From Dehalococcoidia bacterium (GTDB lineage Bacteria > Chloroflexota > Dehalococcoidia > GIF9 > UBA5629): a stretch of 8,975 nt of DNA. The notes beneath the pieces were generated by a model. That model searched no databases. It was not told the origin of the DNA and worked only from the letters and a program-made list of their open reading frames with translations. The stretch is from NCBI GenBank assembly GCA_028715025.1, contig JAQTLG010000048.1, forward strand, positions 1 to 8,975, in the 5' to 3' direction. Positions 1-5,521 of this stretch are shown here, one piece after another. Made by a program: the position numbers and the translations under genes. Position 1 is the first letter of the stretch; each line of letters begins with the position of its first letter.

Positions 1-1
1 T

Positions 2-97
2 GGCCTGCGTGTGAAAATGGCCGGGCATATCTCTGGTAAGTTAATTGGAGCCCTGTCCCGGATATCGTTTCGTGTGAATGTAAGCCGGAGGTGTTAG
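2..97 (+). CDS. Possible C-terminal tail of an upstream gene (partial)
   Basis: One plus-strand frame is open from the window edge to a TAG at 95-97 and would encode about 31 basic residues ending in VSRRC. The stop overlaps the ribosome binding site of the next gene, as is common inside operons. The other frames stop earlier (TAA at 37-39, TGA at 12-14), so a gene ending at 37-39 is an equally possible reading. The fragment is too short to assign to a family. MoaD/ThiS-like genes such as the one at 476 often sit next to aldehyde ferredoxin oxidoreductase genes, but nothing visible here shows that the upstream gene is one. Confidence 0.2.
   Translation, partial: GLRVKMAGHISGKLIGALSRISFRVNVSRRC
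87..91 (+). promoter_or_regulatory. Ribosome binding site that decides the TTG start at 102
   Basis: GGAGG lies 10 bases upstream of a TTG codon. The in-frame ATG codons at 114 and 126 are 22 or more bases away, too far for this site, so TTG 102 is the preferred start. Confidence 0.55.
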
Positions 98-101
98 TGA
101 A

Positions 102-470
102 TTGCTGTTCTCGATGTTGCTCTCAATGATCGGTTTTTTAATGGGTAGAGCCGTTAAAACCAATAAAGCCATTAAGGAGATGATGGCTATACGTAATCTC
201 GTCTTTGTCATAATGACCGAGGACGGCAAAATCGGCAGACGCTTTATCTTCAAAGACGGAAAATTCTCTTCGGACAAAATCCTGAAGGATTACACCATGG
301 CTATGGTCTGGAAAAATCCTGATATTGCGTTTAAAACGCTTGCTTTCGGCGGCGAGACAGGATTGCAGGATGCCATGAACAACTGGAATTTGAGGCTGGC
401 CGGCGATCCGGGCTTCTTTAACTTGTTCGGAGTTTTGCTGCTGGTATCGCTGGGCAAGATGAAGAGGTAA
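102..470 (+). CDS. Small conserved-type protein, possibly SCP2 (sterol carrier)-like
   Basis: This gene encodes 122 residues from a TTG start; the frame upstream is closed by TAA at 81-83. The N-terminus (about residues 2-14) is hydrophobic and is followed by a basic amphipathic stretch. The middle has a FIFKDGKF strand-like segment, then LKDYTMAMVWKNPDIAFKTL and a GDPGFFNLFGVLLL hydrophobic end. The order of strands, a 'mutant-like' amphipathic helix and a hydrophobic C-terminal helix resembles small SCP2 lipid-binding domains, but no diagnostic motif proves this. It lies only 5 bases before the sulfur-carrier gene at 476, so the two are very probably co-transcribed. A lipid or acyl-CoA binding role would be inference. 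Hypothetical protein is the safe reading. Confidence 0.7.
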   Translation: MLFSMLLSMIGFLMGRAVKTNKAIKEMMAIRNLVFVIMTEDGKIGRRFIFKDGKFSSDKILKDYTMAMVWKNPDIAFKTLAFGGETGLQDAMNNWNLRLAGDPGFFNLFGVLLLVSLGKMKR

Positions 471-475
471 AGATA

Positions 476-721
476 ATGAAGATCAATCTTTATTACGACA
501 GGTTAACAGGTAAATCGATTAATGCTGAGAAGTATAAAAGCGACTCACAAATAGAGGTGCCCGACCGATGCAACGTCCGTGACCTGATCACGTTACTGGA
601 GGCGCATAAAGACCGCAGGGAATCACTGCTTGTCCACGTGAACGGCGAGCCCGCATGGAACATAACCATCTTAAAAGAAAACGATTCGGTGAAGCTGTTC
701 CTGATGCTCGGCGGCGGTTGA
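476..721 (+). CDS. MoaD/ThiS-family ubiquitin-like sulfur carrier protein
   Basis: The 81-residue product has the size and ends of the MoaD/ThiS beta-grasp family: an N-terminal strand (MKINLYYDRL), a central VRDLITLLEAHKD helix, VHVNGEPAWN in the position of the usual 'vNge' turn, then NDSVKLFLMLGGG. The C-terminal Gly-Gly is the site that is adenylated by an E1-like enzyme and carries the thiocarboxylate in this family. It would act in the cytoplasm, in molybdopterin/tungstopterin, thiamine or other sulfur transfer. No moaE, moeB, thiF or thiG gene is in the window, so the pathway cannot be fixed. Genes of this type often accompany tungsten-dependent aldehyde oxidoreductases. GAGG at 464-467, inside the end of the preceding gene, serves as its ribosome binding site. 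Confidence 0.82.
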   Translation: MKINLYYDRLTGKSINAEKYKSDSQIEVPDRCNVRDLITLLEAHKDRRESLLVHVNGEPAWNITILKENDSVKLFLMLGGG

Positions 722-801
722 AACCACAGCTTAAACCTGGCGTCGTCATCACAATTATGTCGATAACTTATACGGACATTATTAATTGAAGGGGGGCTAA
801 A

Positions 802-1521
802 GTGGCTAAAAAAGAATACAAAACAACTTTCGATCAACTGATAGGCGACCTGCTGTCGGGTAAATCGTTCTATGACCTGATCGAGTGGAAAAGATTCGTT
901 AATAAAGAGACTACGGCATTTATTGTTTCGGATGCTCAGAATGAAGTGCTGCATAAAGACGGTAATATGAATGTCCTGGGAACCTGGAAAGTAGCAGAGG
1001 ACCTTGGTGTGGTGCAGAATATCAAAAATATCGTGGCCGCCTGTCGTAATAAAGAAATACCGGTATTCTGGATACGTCAGGCGTTTCTGTCAGAAGGTAA
1101 GGACCTTTTTCCGGGTACTTGCTTCGAAGCACTTATCAGCTATCTGCGCACCGCCGTGCCGACCATTATGCTTGACGGAAGCTGGGATATGGAGATTATC
1201 GATGAGCTCAAGGCCATAATAGGGCCCAAAGATATTGTGATACATAAACAGGCGCTTGGCGCTTTCGAAGGGACTAACCTGCAGACTTATCTTACCCACA
1301 TGGGGATAAAAACAATCATTGTATGCGGATGCATACTTGACCAGTGTGTTGAGTCTACGATACGCACTGCGTGGGACCGCGGTTACCTGTCCGTACTGGT
1401 CAAGGATGCGTCGGCCGCGGGCAGCATGGAGGCTGCCGATATGGCATGCCAGAGAATGGGATTAATGATGGCGCCTGTAGTAGATACAAGCGAAGTTATC
1501 AGCTTAATAAACAGCCTGTAA
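802..1521 (+). CDS. Isochorismatase-family cysteine hydrolase
   Basis: The 239-residue protein is a typical alpha/beta cysteine hydrolase of the isochorismatase-like family (amidases such as nicotinamidase, N-carbamoylsarcosine amidase, or true isochorismatase). The catalytic triad can be placed: Asp44 in IVSDAQNEVL (family D-x-Q-N motif), Lys149 in IVIHKQALGAF, and nucleophile Cys182 in CGCILDQCVESTIRTA, which matches the family 'D-x-C-V-x-x-T-x-R-x-A' block. The N-terminus is about 35 residues longer than in minimal members. The GTG start is supported by a strong GGGGGG site at 791-796, five bases upstream. It follows the sulfur carrier after an 80-base gap, so it may be co-transcribed or have its own promoter; none is evident. 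The substrate cannot be named; amide or carbamoyl hydrolysis is as likely as isochorismate cleavage. Confidence 0.9.
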   Translation: MAKKEYKTTFDQLIGDLLSGKSFYDLIEWKRFVNKETTAFIVSDAQNEVLHKDGNMNVLGTWKVAEDLGVVQNIKNIVAACRNKEIPVFWIRQAFLSEGKDLFPGTCFEALISYLRTAVPTIMLDGSWDMEIIDELKAIIGPKDIVIHKQALGAFEGTNLQTYLTHMGIKTIIVCGCILDQCVESTIRTAWDRGYLSVLVKDASAAGSMEAADMACQRMGLMMAPVVDTSEVISLINSL

Positions 1522-1604
1522 TGAGAAGTCCCAATACCAGACTATAATATGATAAAAAGCCTAAAACTCAGCCGTTGTCGTTAATCTAATTGTAGTATTG
1601 CGAA

Positions 1605-1748
1605 TTAGTCTGAGGAGGGGAGTGCCTTGGGTTTCTGCAGCTCCATCTCTTTGCCGTCGCAGGTGATCGTGCCTGCCCCGGCCTTGGTGCACAGTACCTC
1701 GGTCCCGCAGACCTCGCACTTAAATCTCTTGCCAAGCTGGTTTGCCAT
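1605..1748 (-). CDS. Desulforedoxin-like protein, altered metal site
   Basis: This is a 47-residue gene that starts ATG at 1748 and stops TAA at 1605-1607. It begins MANQLGKRFKCEVCGTEV, closely matching its upstream neighbour and desulforedoxin / the N-terminal domain of desulfoferrodoxin, which bind one iron through four cysteines (C-x-x-C and C-C). Here Cys11, Cys14 and Cys30 are in place, but residue 31, expected to be the fourth ligand, is Asp (TCDGKEM). An extra Cys20 is present in the EVLCTK loop, and there is an eight-residue tail (PKALPSSD). AGGAG at 1756-1760 lies 7 bases from the start. It follows the other copy by 30 bases, so they are surely one transcript. Role in electron transfer or superoxide defence is inferred from the family. 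Confidence 0.85.
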   Translation of the reverse strand: MANQLGKRFKCEVCGTEVLCTKAGAGTITCDGKEMELQKPKALPSSD

Positions 1749-1778
1749 GTTATCTCTCCTGTAAAGGTTTAAATACTT

Positions 1779-1898
1779 TTACTTCTTCTGTTCCATGGGC
1801 TGTCCGCAGCAGGTCACCTGCCCATTGCCGCCCTTGGTCACAATGAACTCGGAGCCGCACTTGCTGCAGATGTATTTCTTGCCGATCTGATTGGCCAT
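1779..1898 (-). CDS. Desulforedoxin-type Fe(Cys)4 protein
   Basis: This 39-residue gene starts ATG at 1898 and stops TAA at 1779-1781. The product starts MANQIGKKYICSKCGSEF and ends VTCCGQPMEQKK. It has the full desulforedoxin pattern: Cys11-x-x-Cys14 and adjacent Cys30-Cys31, in a chain of nearly the same length as known desulforedoxin (36-37 aa), with a glycine-rich turn between. Such proteins bind a single iron in a rubredoxin-like centre and, as part of desulfoferrodoxin, are linked to superoxide reduction in anaerobes. GGAGGG at 1907-1912 lies 8 bases from the start. It is 58 bases downstream of the CoA-transferase B gene, so it may be read from that operon or from its own promoter. A zinc-ribbon function is the main alternative. 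Confidence 0.9.
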   Translation of the reverse strand: MANQIGKKYICSKCGSEFIVTKGGNGQVTCCGQPMEQKK

Positions 1899-1920
1899 TG
1901 TTAAATCCCTCCGGACTATT

Positions 1921-1941
1921 ATTTTAGTCTCATTTTAGTCT
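1921..1941. repeat. Tandem 10-base direct repeat before the desulforedoxin genes
   Basis: ATTTTAGTCT occurs at 1921-1930 and again at 1932-1941, an 11-base period, about one helical turn. It lies in the short gap between the CoA-transferase B stop and the first desulforedoxin gene. The first copy also forms a small inverted pair with GACTA just beside it (GACTA ending at 1918, TAGTC at 1925-1929). It could be a regulator binding site or chance in an AT-rich gap. Confidence 0.4.
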
Positions 1942-1956
1942 TGATGCAAAGTGGAG

Positions 1957-2655
1957 CTACAGCTCCATCTCGTGGAAATCATCGGCCACTATCAATTTTG
2001 CTGCCGTCATCTTCTGTACATCCTCTGCTGTGATGCCGGGGATAGCCTCTTTGAGCACCAGCCCTTTGGGCGTAACCTCGATGAGGGCATAGTTGGTGAC
2101 AATAACGTCCACGCACTCTTTGGCCGTCAACGGGTAATTACACACTTCCAGTATTTTAGGCTCGCCGCCCGGCGTGAAATGCTCCATGGCAACGATTAAT
2201 TTGGCGGCGCCTACGGCGAGGTCCATCGAGCCGCCGATGTTACCGGTCTTGCCCAGGCCACGGGCTGGATTGTTCCATCCGGCCAGGTCGCCTTTGGCCG
2301 ACACCTGAAGCGCGCCCAGCACCGCCACATCCATACGTCCGCCGCGGATCATAGCAAATGACGTTTCAACATTAAAATAACAACTTCCAGGTAACTCGTG
2401 CACAAACTGGCAGCTGGCATTGATACGGTCCTGGTCCTGCTCTCCTTCATCCGCCAGCGGGCCGCATTTCAGCATGCCGATCTCGGACTGGATAATGATG
2501 TCGCGGCCTTCTATCCAGTTGGAGACCAGCGTGGGTATACCGATACCCAAATTTACGTATGACCCATCCTCAAGCATATTGGCTATGCGCAGGGCGATCA
2601 TCTCGCGCTCCAGCGGAGGCATCTCCGGTATAACAACTTTACTCATCTTGCTCAT
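1957..2655 (-). CDS. 3-oxoacid-type CoA-transferase, subunit B
   Basis: The 232-residue protein is the beta subunit of a class I CoA-transferase (ScoB/AtoA/CtfB/PcaJ family), moving CoA between carboxylic acids through a glutamyl-CoA intermediate in the cytoplasm. Seen: the substrate-site start YVNLGIGIPTLVSNWI (33-48); catalytic Glu58 in QSEIGMLKCGPL, the counterpart of the family 'SENG' motif but with Ile for Asn; GGRMDVAVLGALQV (105-118) followed by KGDLAGW; and the GGSMDLAVGA block. Length is normal (about 210-230). The start at 2655 has GGAG six bases upstream (2662-2665); Met4 is too far from it. Subunit A ends 24 bases upstream, so the pair is translated together. The acid substrates (acetoacetate, succinate, 3-oxoadipate, butyrate or others) cannot be read from sequence. 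Confidence 0.93.
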   Translation of the reverse strand: MSKMSKVVIPEMPPLEREMIALRIANMLEDGSYVNLGIGIPTLVSNWIEGRDIIIQSEIGMLKCGPLADEGEQDQDRINASCQFVHELPGSCYFNVETSFAMIRGGRMDVAVLGALQVSAKGDLAGWNNPARGLGKTGNIGGSMDLAVGAAKLIVAMEHFTPGGEPKILEVCNYPLTAKECVDVIVTNYALIEVTPKGLVLKEAIPGITAEDVQKMTAAKLIVADDFHEMEL

Positions 2656-2679
2656 ATCAAACTCCGGATATTTAGAATC

Positions 2680-3381
2680 TTATACGGAAGCTGAGTTAAA
2701 CTCAGGCCTGCCTGTCTCCACCACCCGCTTTACAAATATACCGGGGGTGTGGATAAAATTGGGATCGAGTTCGCCGGCCTCTACCAGCGTTTCAACTTCG
2801 GCGATAGTTACTTTTCCGGCCATGGCCATGGCATTATTATAATTCTGTGCGGTGAATCGGTAGACAAGATTGCCCTCGCGATCGCCCTTCCATGCATGCA
2901 CGAAGGCGAAATCCACCGGCAGCGCCAGTTCCAACAGACATTCAGCGCCGTTGAACACCCGCACTTCTTTGCCTTCAGCCACCACTGTACCCACACCGGT
3001 GGGCGTATAGAAACCGGGTATGCCGGCACCGGCGCAGCGCAGCTTCTCGACAAAAGTGCCGATGGGGTAAATCTCCAGCTTAATCTTACCGCCACGCACC
3101 GCCTGTTCGAAGGGATGCTGGGCGCCCTTGCTGGCCGATCGGGGGAAGGGGTAGTTGCAGATGGCCTTTTTTATCTGGCCGTTGGTGACCAGCTCGAGCA
3201 TCTCTTCGTTGCCGGTCCCCACCTGCTGCACCACAACCGTGAGGTCTTTTACCCCTTTTTTGGCCAGCGCTTTCGTCAGTGCGGTTGGTTTGCCCGCGGT
3301 GAAAAAGCTGCCAAAAGCTATGGTAGCGCCATTCGGGATGTCTGCTATCGCCTCTTCTGGCGAGGCATAAGTCTTGTCCAT
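2680..3381 (-). CDS. 3-oxoacid-type CoA-transferase, subunit A
   Basis: The 233-residue alpha subunit pairs with the B subunit that follows. Family features seen: AGAGIPGFYTPTGVGT (117-132), GDREGNLVYR (166-175), and AQNYNNAMAMAGKVTIAEVE (178-197), all standard in ScoA/AtoD/PcaI proteins. The glycine-rich N-terminal motif, usually GGFGxxGxP, here reads AFGSFFTAGKP (22-32), a departure also expected in divergent members of the family. Length is normal. GGAGG at 3391-3395 is 9 bases from the ATG at 3381. The MarR gene ends 76 bases upstream on the same strand, so a marR-ctfA-ctfB order in one operon is likely, with regulation by that MarR protein inferred from the position. Whether it activates acids for the dehydratase encoded divergently is inference. 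Confidence 0.93.
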   Translation of the reverse strand: MDKTYASPEEAIADIPNGATIAFGSFFTAGKPTALTKALAKKGVKDLTVVVQQVGTGNEEMLELVTNGQIKKAICNYPFPRSASKGAQHPFEQAVRGGKIKLEIYPIGTFVEKLRCAGAGIPGFYTPTGVGTVVAEGKEVRVFNGAECLLELALPVDFAFVHAWKGDREGNLVYRFTAQNYNNAMAMAGKVTIAEVETLVEAGELDPNFIHTPGIFVKRVVETGRPEFNSASV

Positions 3382-3457
3382 GTCAGCGAGCCTCCATATT
3401 TAGACATATAGATATCTTCATTTTCTCTTCTTAACCGGATTCATTCGAAGCGCACTT

Positions 3458-4039
3458 TCAGGAGCTTTTCTTTCGCTTGGCTTTCTTGTGTTTCGCCGGT
3501 GAAAGAATGACGCCGTCGTCCGATAAACCCGACATCATCCTGGCATTGGCAGCAAGATGTTCTTTATTTGCTCCCAGATAATCTACCGCAGCATTGCTGA
3601 TTTTCTCCGTAAGTTTCACCAGCATCTCACGCTCCTGCGGCGAAAGCACATAAAATACTCTCTCCATGGCATCTCTGATGCCGGGACCGAGATCTGTCAG
3701 CAACGTCAATCCCTTTGGCGTCATCTCCACTTCAACGGCACGCCGGTCGGTTTTGGACCTGCGCCGCGTGATTATTTTACGCTTGTGCAGCCTGTCCAGC
3801 AAGGGACTGACCGAGTGGGTTTCCAAAGGAAGCACGTGCGAAATCTCAGTGGGGCTTAAAGGTCTTTTCGCATAATAAAGCGCCTGCAACGTGGTCACCT
3901 GGGAAACAGTCAACAGGCCAGGGCGCAAACTCCTCTCCAGCGCCTTGGCCCATGTGTTCCAGGACTGAGCGAAGTTGACGACGACCCACATTTGCTCCGG
4001 AGAAGGCCCGACCTCAGTGATCTTTTTTACTTTTGGCAT
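3458..4039 (-). CDS. MarR-family transcriptional regulator
   Basis: The protein is 193 residues from ATG at 4039. It has the MarR winged-helix fold: an N-terminal dimerisation helix (about 15-40), helix-turn-helix with LSPTEISHVLPLETHSVSPLL (61-81), LDRLHKRKIITRRRSKTDRR (81-100) forming the recognition helix and wing with the classic D-R-R-A tip, and TPKG (107-110) leading into the C-terminal helices. A C-terminal extension ends in a lysine-rich tail (PAKHKKAKRKKSS), longer than in minimal MarR proteins of about 140-150 aa. A GTG at 4051 is a possible start giving four more residues, but has only a weak ribosome site; AGGA at 4043-4046 favours the ATG. MarR proteins usually bind palindromes at their own divergent promoter and release DNA on binding small acids, phenols or acyl-CoAs. 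Confidence 0.93.
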   Translation of the reverse strand: MPKVKKITEVGPSPEQMWVVVNFAQSWNTWAKALERSLRPGLLTVSQVTTLQALYYAKRPLSPTEISHVLPLETHSVSPLLDRLHKRKIITRRRSKTDRRAVEVEMTPKGLTLLTDLGPGIRDAMERVFYVLSPQEREMLVKLTEKISNAAVDYLGANKEHLAANARMMSGLSDDGVILSPAKHKKAKRKKSS

Positions 4040-4102
4040 ATTTCCTATCACTTCTTAAAAGTATTTTATTTATGATAACATCATGTAGCTGTGTACGTCA
4101 AA

Positions 4103-4131
4103 GATATACAATGAGATTTAAGTCTTGTCAA
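4103..4131 (-). promoter_or_regulatory. Sigma70-like promoter for marR and the CoA-transferase operon
   Basis: Read on the minus strand, a perfect TTGACA (4131 down to 4126) is followed after 17 bases by TATATC (4108 down to 4103), four of six matches to TATAAT. Transcription would start near 4096, leaving a leader of about 57 bases before the marR ATG. Confidence 0.5.
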
Positions 4132-4151
4132 TGTATTACAAAGTTGTATAT
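4104..4151. promoter_or_regulatory. Candidate MarR operator: inverted ATATACAA / TTGTATAT
   Basis: ATATACAA (4104-4111) and TTGTATAT (4144-4151) are exact reverse complements. Inside the second arm's flank, TACAA-AG-TTGTA (4137-4148) is a compact near-palindrome of the size MarR dimers use. The first arm overlaps the -10 of the marR promoter. Further TACAA/TTGTA pentamers occur at 4198-4202 (within the -10 of the plus-strand promoter), 4235-4239 and 4291-4295. The AT-rich background makes some of these chance hits. Confidence 0.35.
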
Positions 4152-4173
4152 ATCCATAATGATTAAATTTATA

Positions 4174-4203
4174 TTGACATTTTTAATGCGCATATAATAC
4201 AAT
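4174..4203 (+). promoter_or_regulatory. Sigma70-like promoter for the dehydratase operon
   Basis: A perfect TTGACA (4174-4179) is followed after 18 bases by TACAAT (4198-4203), five of six matches to TATAAT. A TATAAT at 4193-4198 is also present but would leave only 13 bases of spacing. The start would lie near 4210, giving a leader of about 100 bases before the ATG at 4310. Confidence 0.55.
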
Positions 4204-4299
4204 ATTACCCTGAGATCGACAAGAGTGCGTGATGTTGTATTAAAATGCGATAGAATCTGAATTGTTCCCTGTCCAGTCAGGACCTAATAATTGTAAAGC

Positions 4300-4304
4300 G
4301 GAGG
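4300..4304 (+). promoter_or_regulatory. Ribosome binding site that decides the ATG start at 4310
   Basis: GGAGG is placed 5 bases before ATG 4310. An in-frame TTG at 4262 would add 16 residues with no family similarity and lacks a good ribosome site, so the shorter form is preferred. Confidence 0.75.
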
Positions 4305-4309
4305 ATTTT

Positions 4310-5485
4310 ATGCACACTACACTGAGTTCTGAGAAAGGCTTGAAGGAGCTGACAACGCTTAGTCTTGAGGCCAACAGGACCAAATATGCCCTGCAGTGGA
4401 AGAAGGATGGTAAAAAAGTCGCCGGGCTGCTGTGTTCCTATATTCCCGAGGAAATCGTGCATGCGGCGGGCGTCCTGCCCTGGCGCGTTTTCGGCACCTG
4501 GCAGGCCGGCACTCCGCATGCCAACGAGTGGAGGCCCGCCGACACCTGTCTCTACTGTAATCATGTGCTGGAAGCGCTGCTCACGGACCGTCTGGAGTTC
4601 CTGGACGCGGTGGTGGCTACCGACTGGGACCAGGAACTTGTTCGGCTGTGGGACGTCTGGCGATATGTTGAGAAAACACCTGCCACTATCATCATAGACG
4701 TGCCGATTATCAACACCGACACCGCTGTTAAATTCCTCGCCCAGCAGTTCACTAAATTTTTAGGCGAGATGGAAAAACTGGCGGGGCGGCCTATAACGGA
4801 TGACGATCTTAAGCGCAGCATCGCTGTGCTGGAAAGAACGCGGCATCTGGTAAAAAGGTTATATGAACTCAGGAACACGGAGACGCCGGCCCTCACGGGA
4901 GCGGAGATGCTGGGTATAACCACGGCGGCCATGCTGATGCCCAAGGAGGAATTCAACGAAAGGGTCGAGGCACTTTTACCGTTCCTGGAAAAGAGGAGGG
5001 TCCCTGCCGAGAAGTCCCGACCCAGGCTGCTTGTATCCAGCGACCGACTGGACAATCCGGGACATCTGGCGGCCATCGAAGAGACGGGGTGCATTGTAGC
5101 CATGGATGACCTGGATACCGGAAGCCGTCATTACTGGAGAACCATCGAGATCGGCTCAGCCAGCTCTCCGGTATTGCGACAGGAACTGGTATCAGCCCTG
5201 GCAAGGAGATACCTGATGCAGCCGGCCAGCCCCAGGATGATGAACTGGGAGGACCAGGTCGACCAGGTTGTCCACTGGGTGCGCGACTACAACATCCAGG
5301 GTGTAATCGAGCTCCCGCAGGGGTTCTCACGCTACCGCGAATTCCGGGCCAATTACTTCAAAAACAAACTGGAAGAGGCCGGCATACCGGTGATGTCTTA
5401 CCGCAGGGAATACATCGTATCCAATGTAGGACAGATGAAGACCAGGGTCGGCGCATTCATTGAAATGATCGAGTCCAAAGCCTGA
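4310..5485 (+). CDS. HGD-D family 2-hydroxyacyl-CoA dehydratase / benzoyl-CoA reductase-like small subunit, cluster ligands altered
   Basis: The 391-residue protein matches the smaller subunit of HGD-D enzymes (HgdB, HadC, BcrC, BzdN type, usually about 375-410 aa). Seen: the N-terminal block LLCSYIPEEIVHAAGVLPWRV (41-60 region), the cluster region ADTCLYCNHVLEALL (77-91) leading to VVATDWDQELVRLWDVW (101-117) and IIIDVPI, and the C-terminal LEEAGIPVMSYRREY...GQMKTRVGAFIEM. In active relatives three cysteines hold a [4Fe-4S] cluster. Aligning by these blocks, Cys80 is kept, but the second position (usual N-T-C-D-x-x-R-x-L) is Trp106, and the third (usual K-F-C-D-P) is Ser340. Cys83 is a possible substitute. 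The gene comes first in a two-gene operon, 36 bases before the large subunit, behind a promoter divergent from marR. Acyl-CoA substrate unknown. Confidence 0.88.
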   Translation: MHTTLSSEKGLKELTTLSLEANRTKYALQWKKDGKKVAGLLCSYIPEEIVHAAGVLPWRVFGTWQAGTPHANEWRPADTCLYCNHVLEALLTDRLEFLDAVVATDWDQELVRLWDVWRYVEKTPATIIIDVPIINTDTAVKFLAQQFTKFLGEMEKLAGRPITDDDLKRSIAVLERTRHLVKRLYELRNTETPALTGAEMLGITTAAMLMPKEEFNERVEALLPFLEKRRVPAEKSRPRLLVSSDRLDNPGHLAAIEETGCIVAMDDLDTGSRHYWRTIEIGSASSPVLRQELVSALARRYLMQPASPRMMNWEDQVDQVVHWVRDYNIQGVIELPQGFSRYREFRANYFKNKLEEAGIPVMSYRREYIVSNVGQMKTRVGAFIEMIESKA

Positions 5486-5521
5486 ATATGACGCCTGGCG
5501 AATAATTAGAGGGAGAATGAA

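Noticed and set aside
722..801. Search for a promoter or terminator in the gap before the isochorismatase-family gene
   Set aside because: No good -35/-10 pair or hairpin was seen; only the ribosome site is clear.
493..954. 153-aa minus-strand open frame across the sulfur carrier and hydrolase genes
   Set aside because: It covers two real plus-strand genes and their gap and has no recognisable domain; Ser/Phe-rich shadow frame.
1532..1600. CAATAC (1532-1537) and GTATTG (1595-1600) as a terminator between the convergent genes
   Set aside because: The arms are short, AT-rich and 57 bases apart with no T-run, so they would not make a convincing terminator; the gap at 1522-1604 shows nothing else.
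2749..3411. 220-aa plus-strand open frame opposite CoA-transferase subunit A
   Set aside because: It lies almost wholly antisense to a gene with clear family motifs, has many His and Cys residues in no recognisable pattern, and lacks a ribosome site.
4262..4309. Longer start (TTG 4262) for the HGD-D small subunit
   Set aside because: The added 16 residues look like leader sequence, and GGAGG is perfectly placed for ATG 4310.
4561..5103. 180-aa minus-strand open frame inside the HGD-D small subunit gene
   Set aside because: Ser-rich antisense shadow of a well-supported gene.
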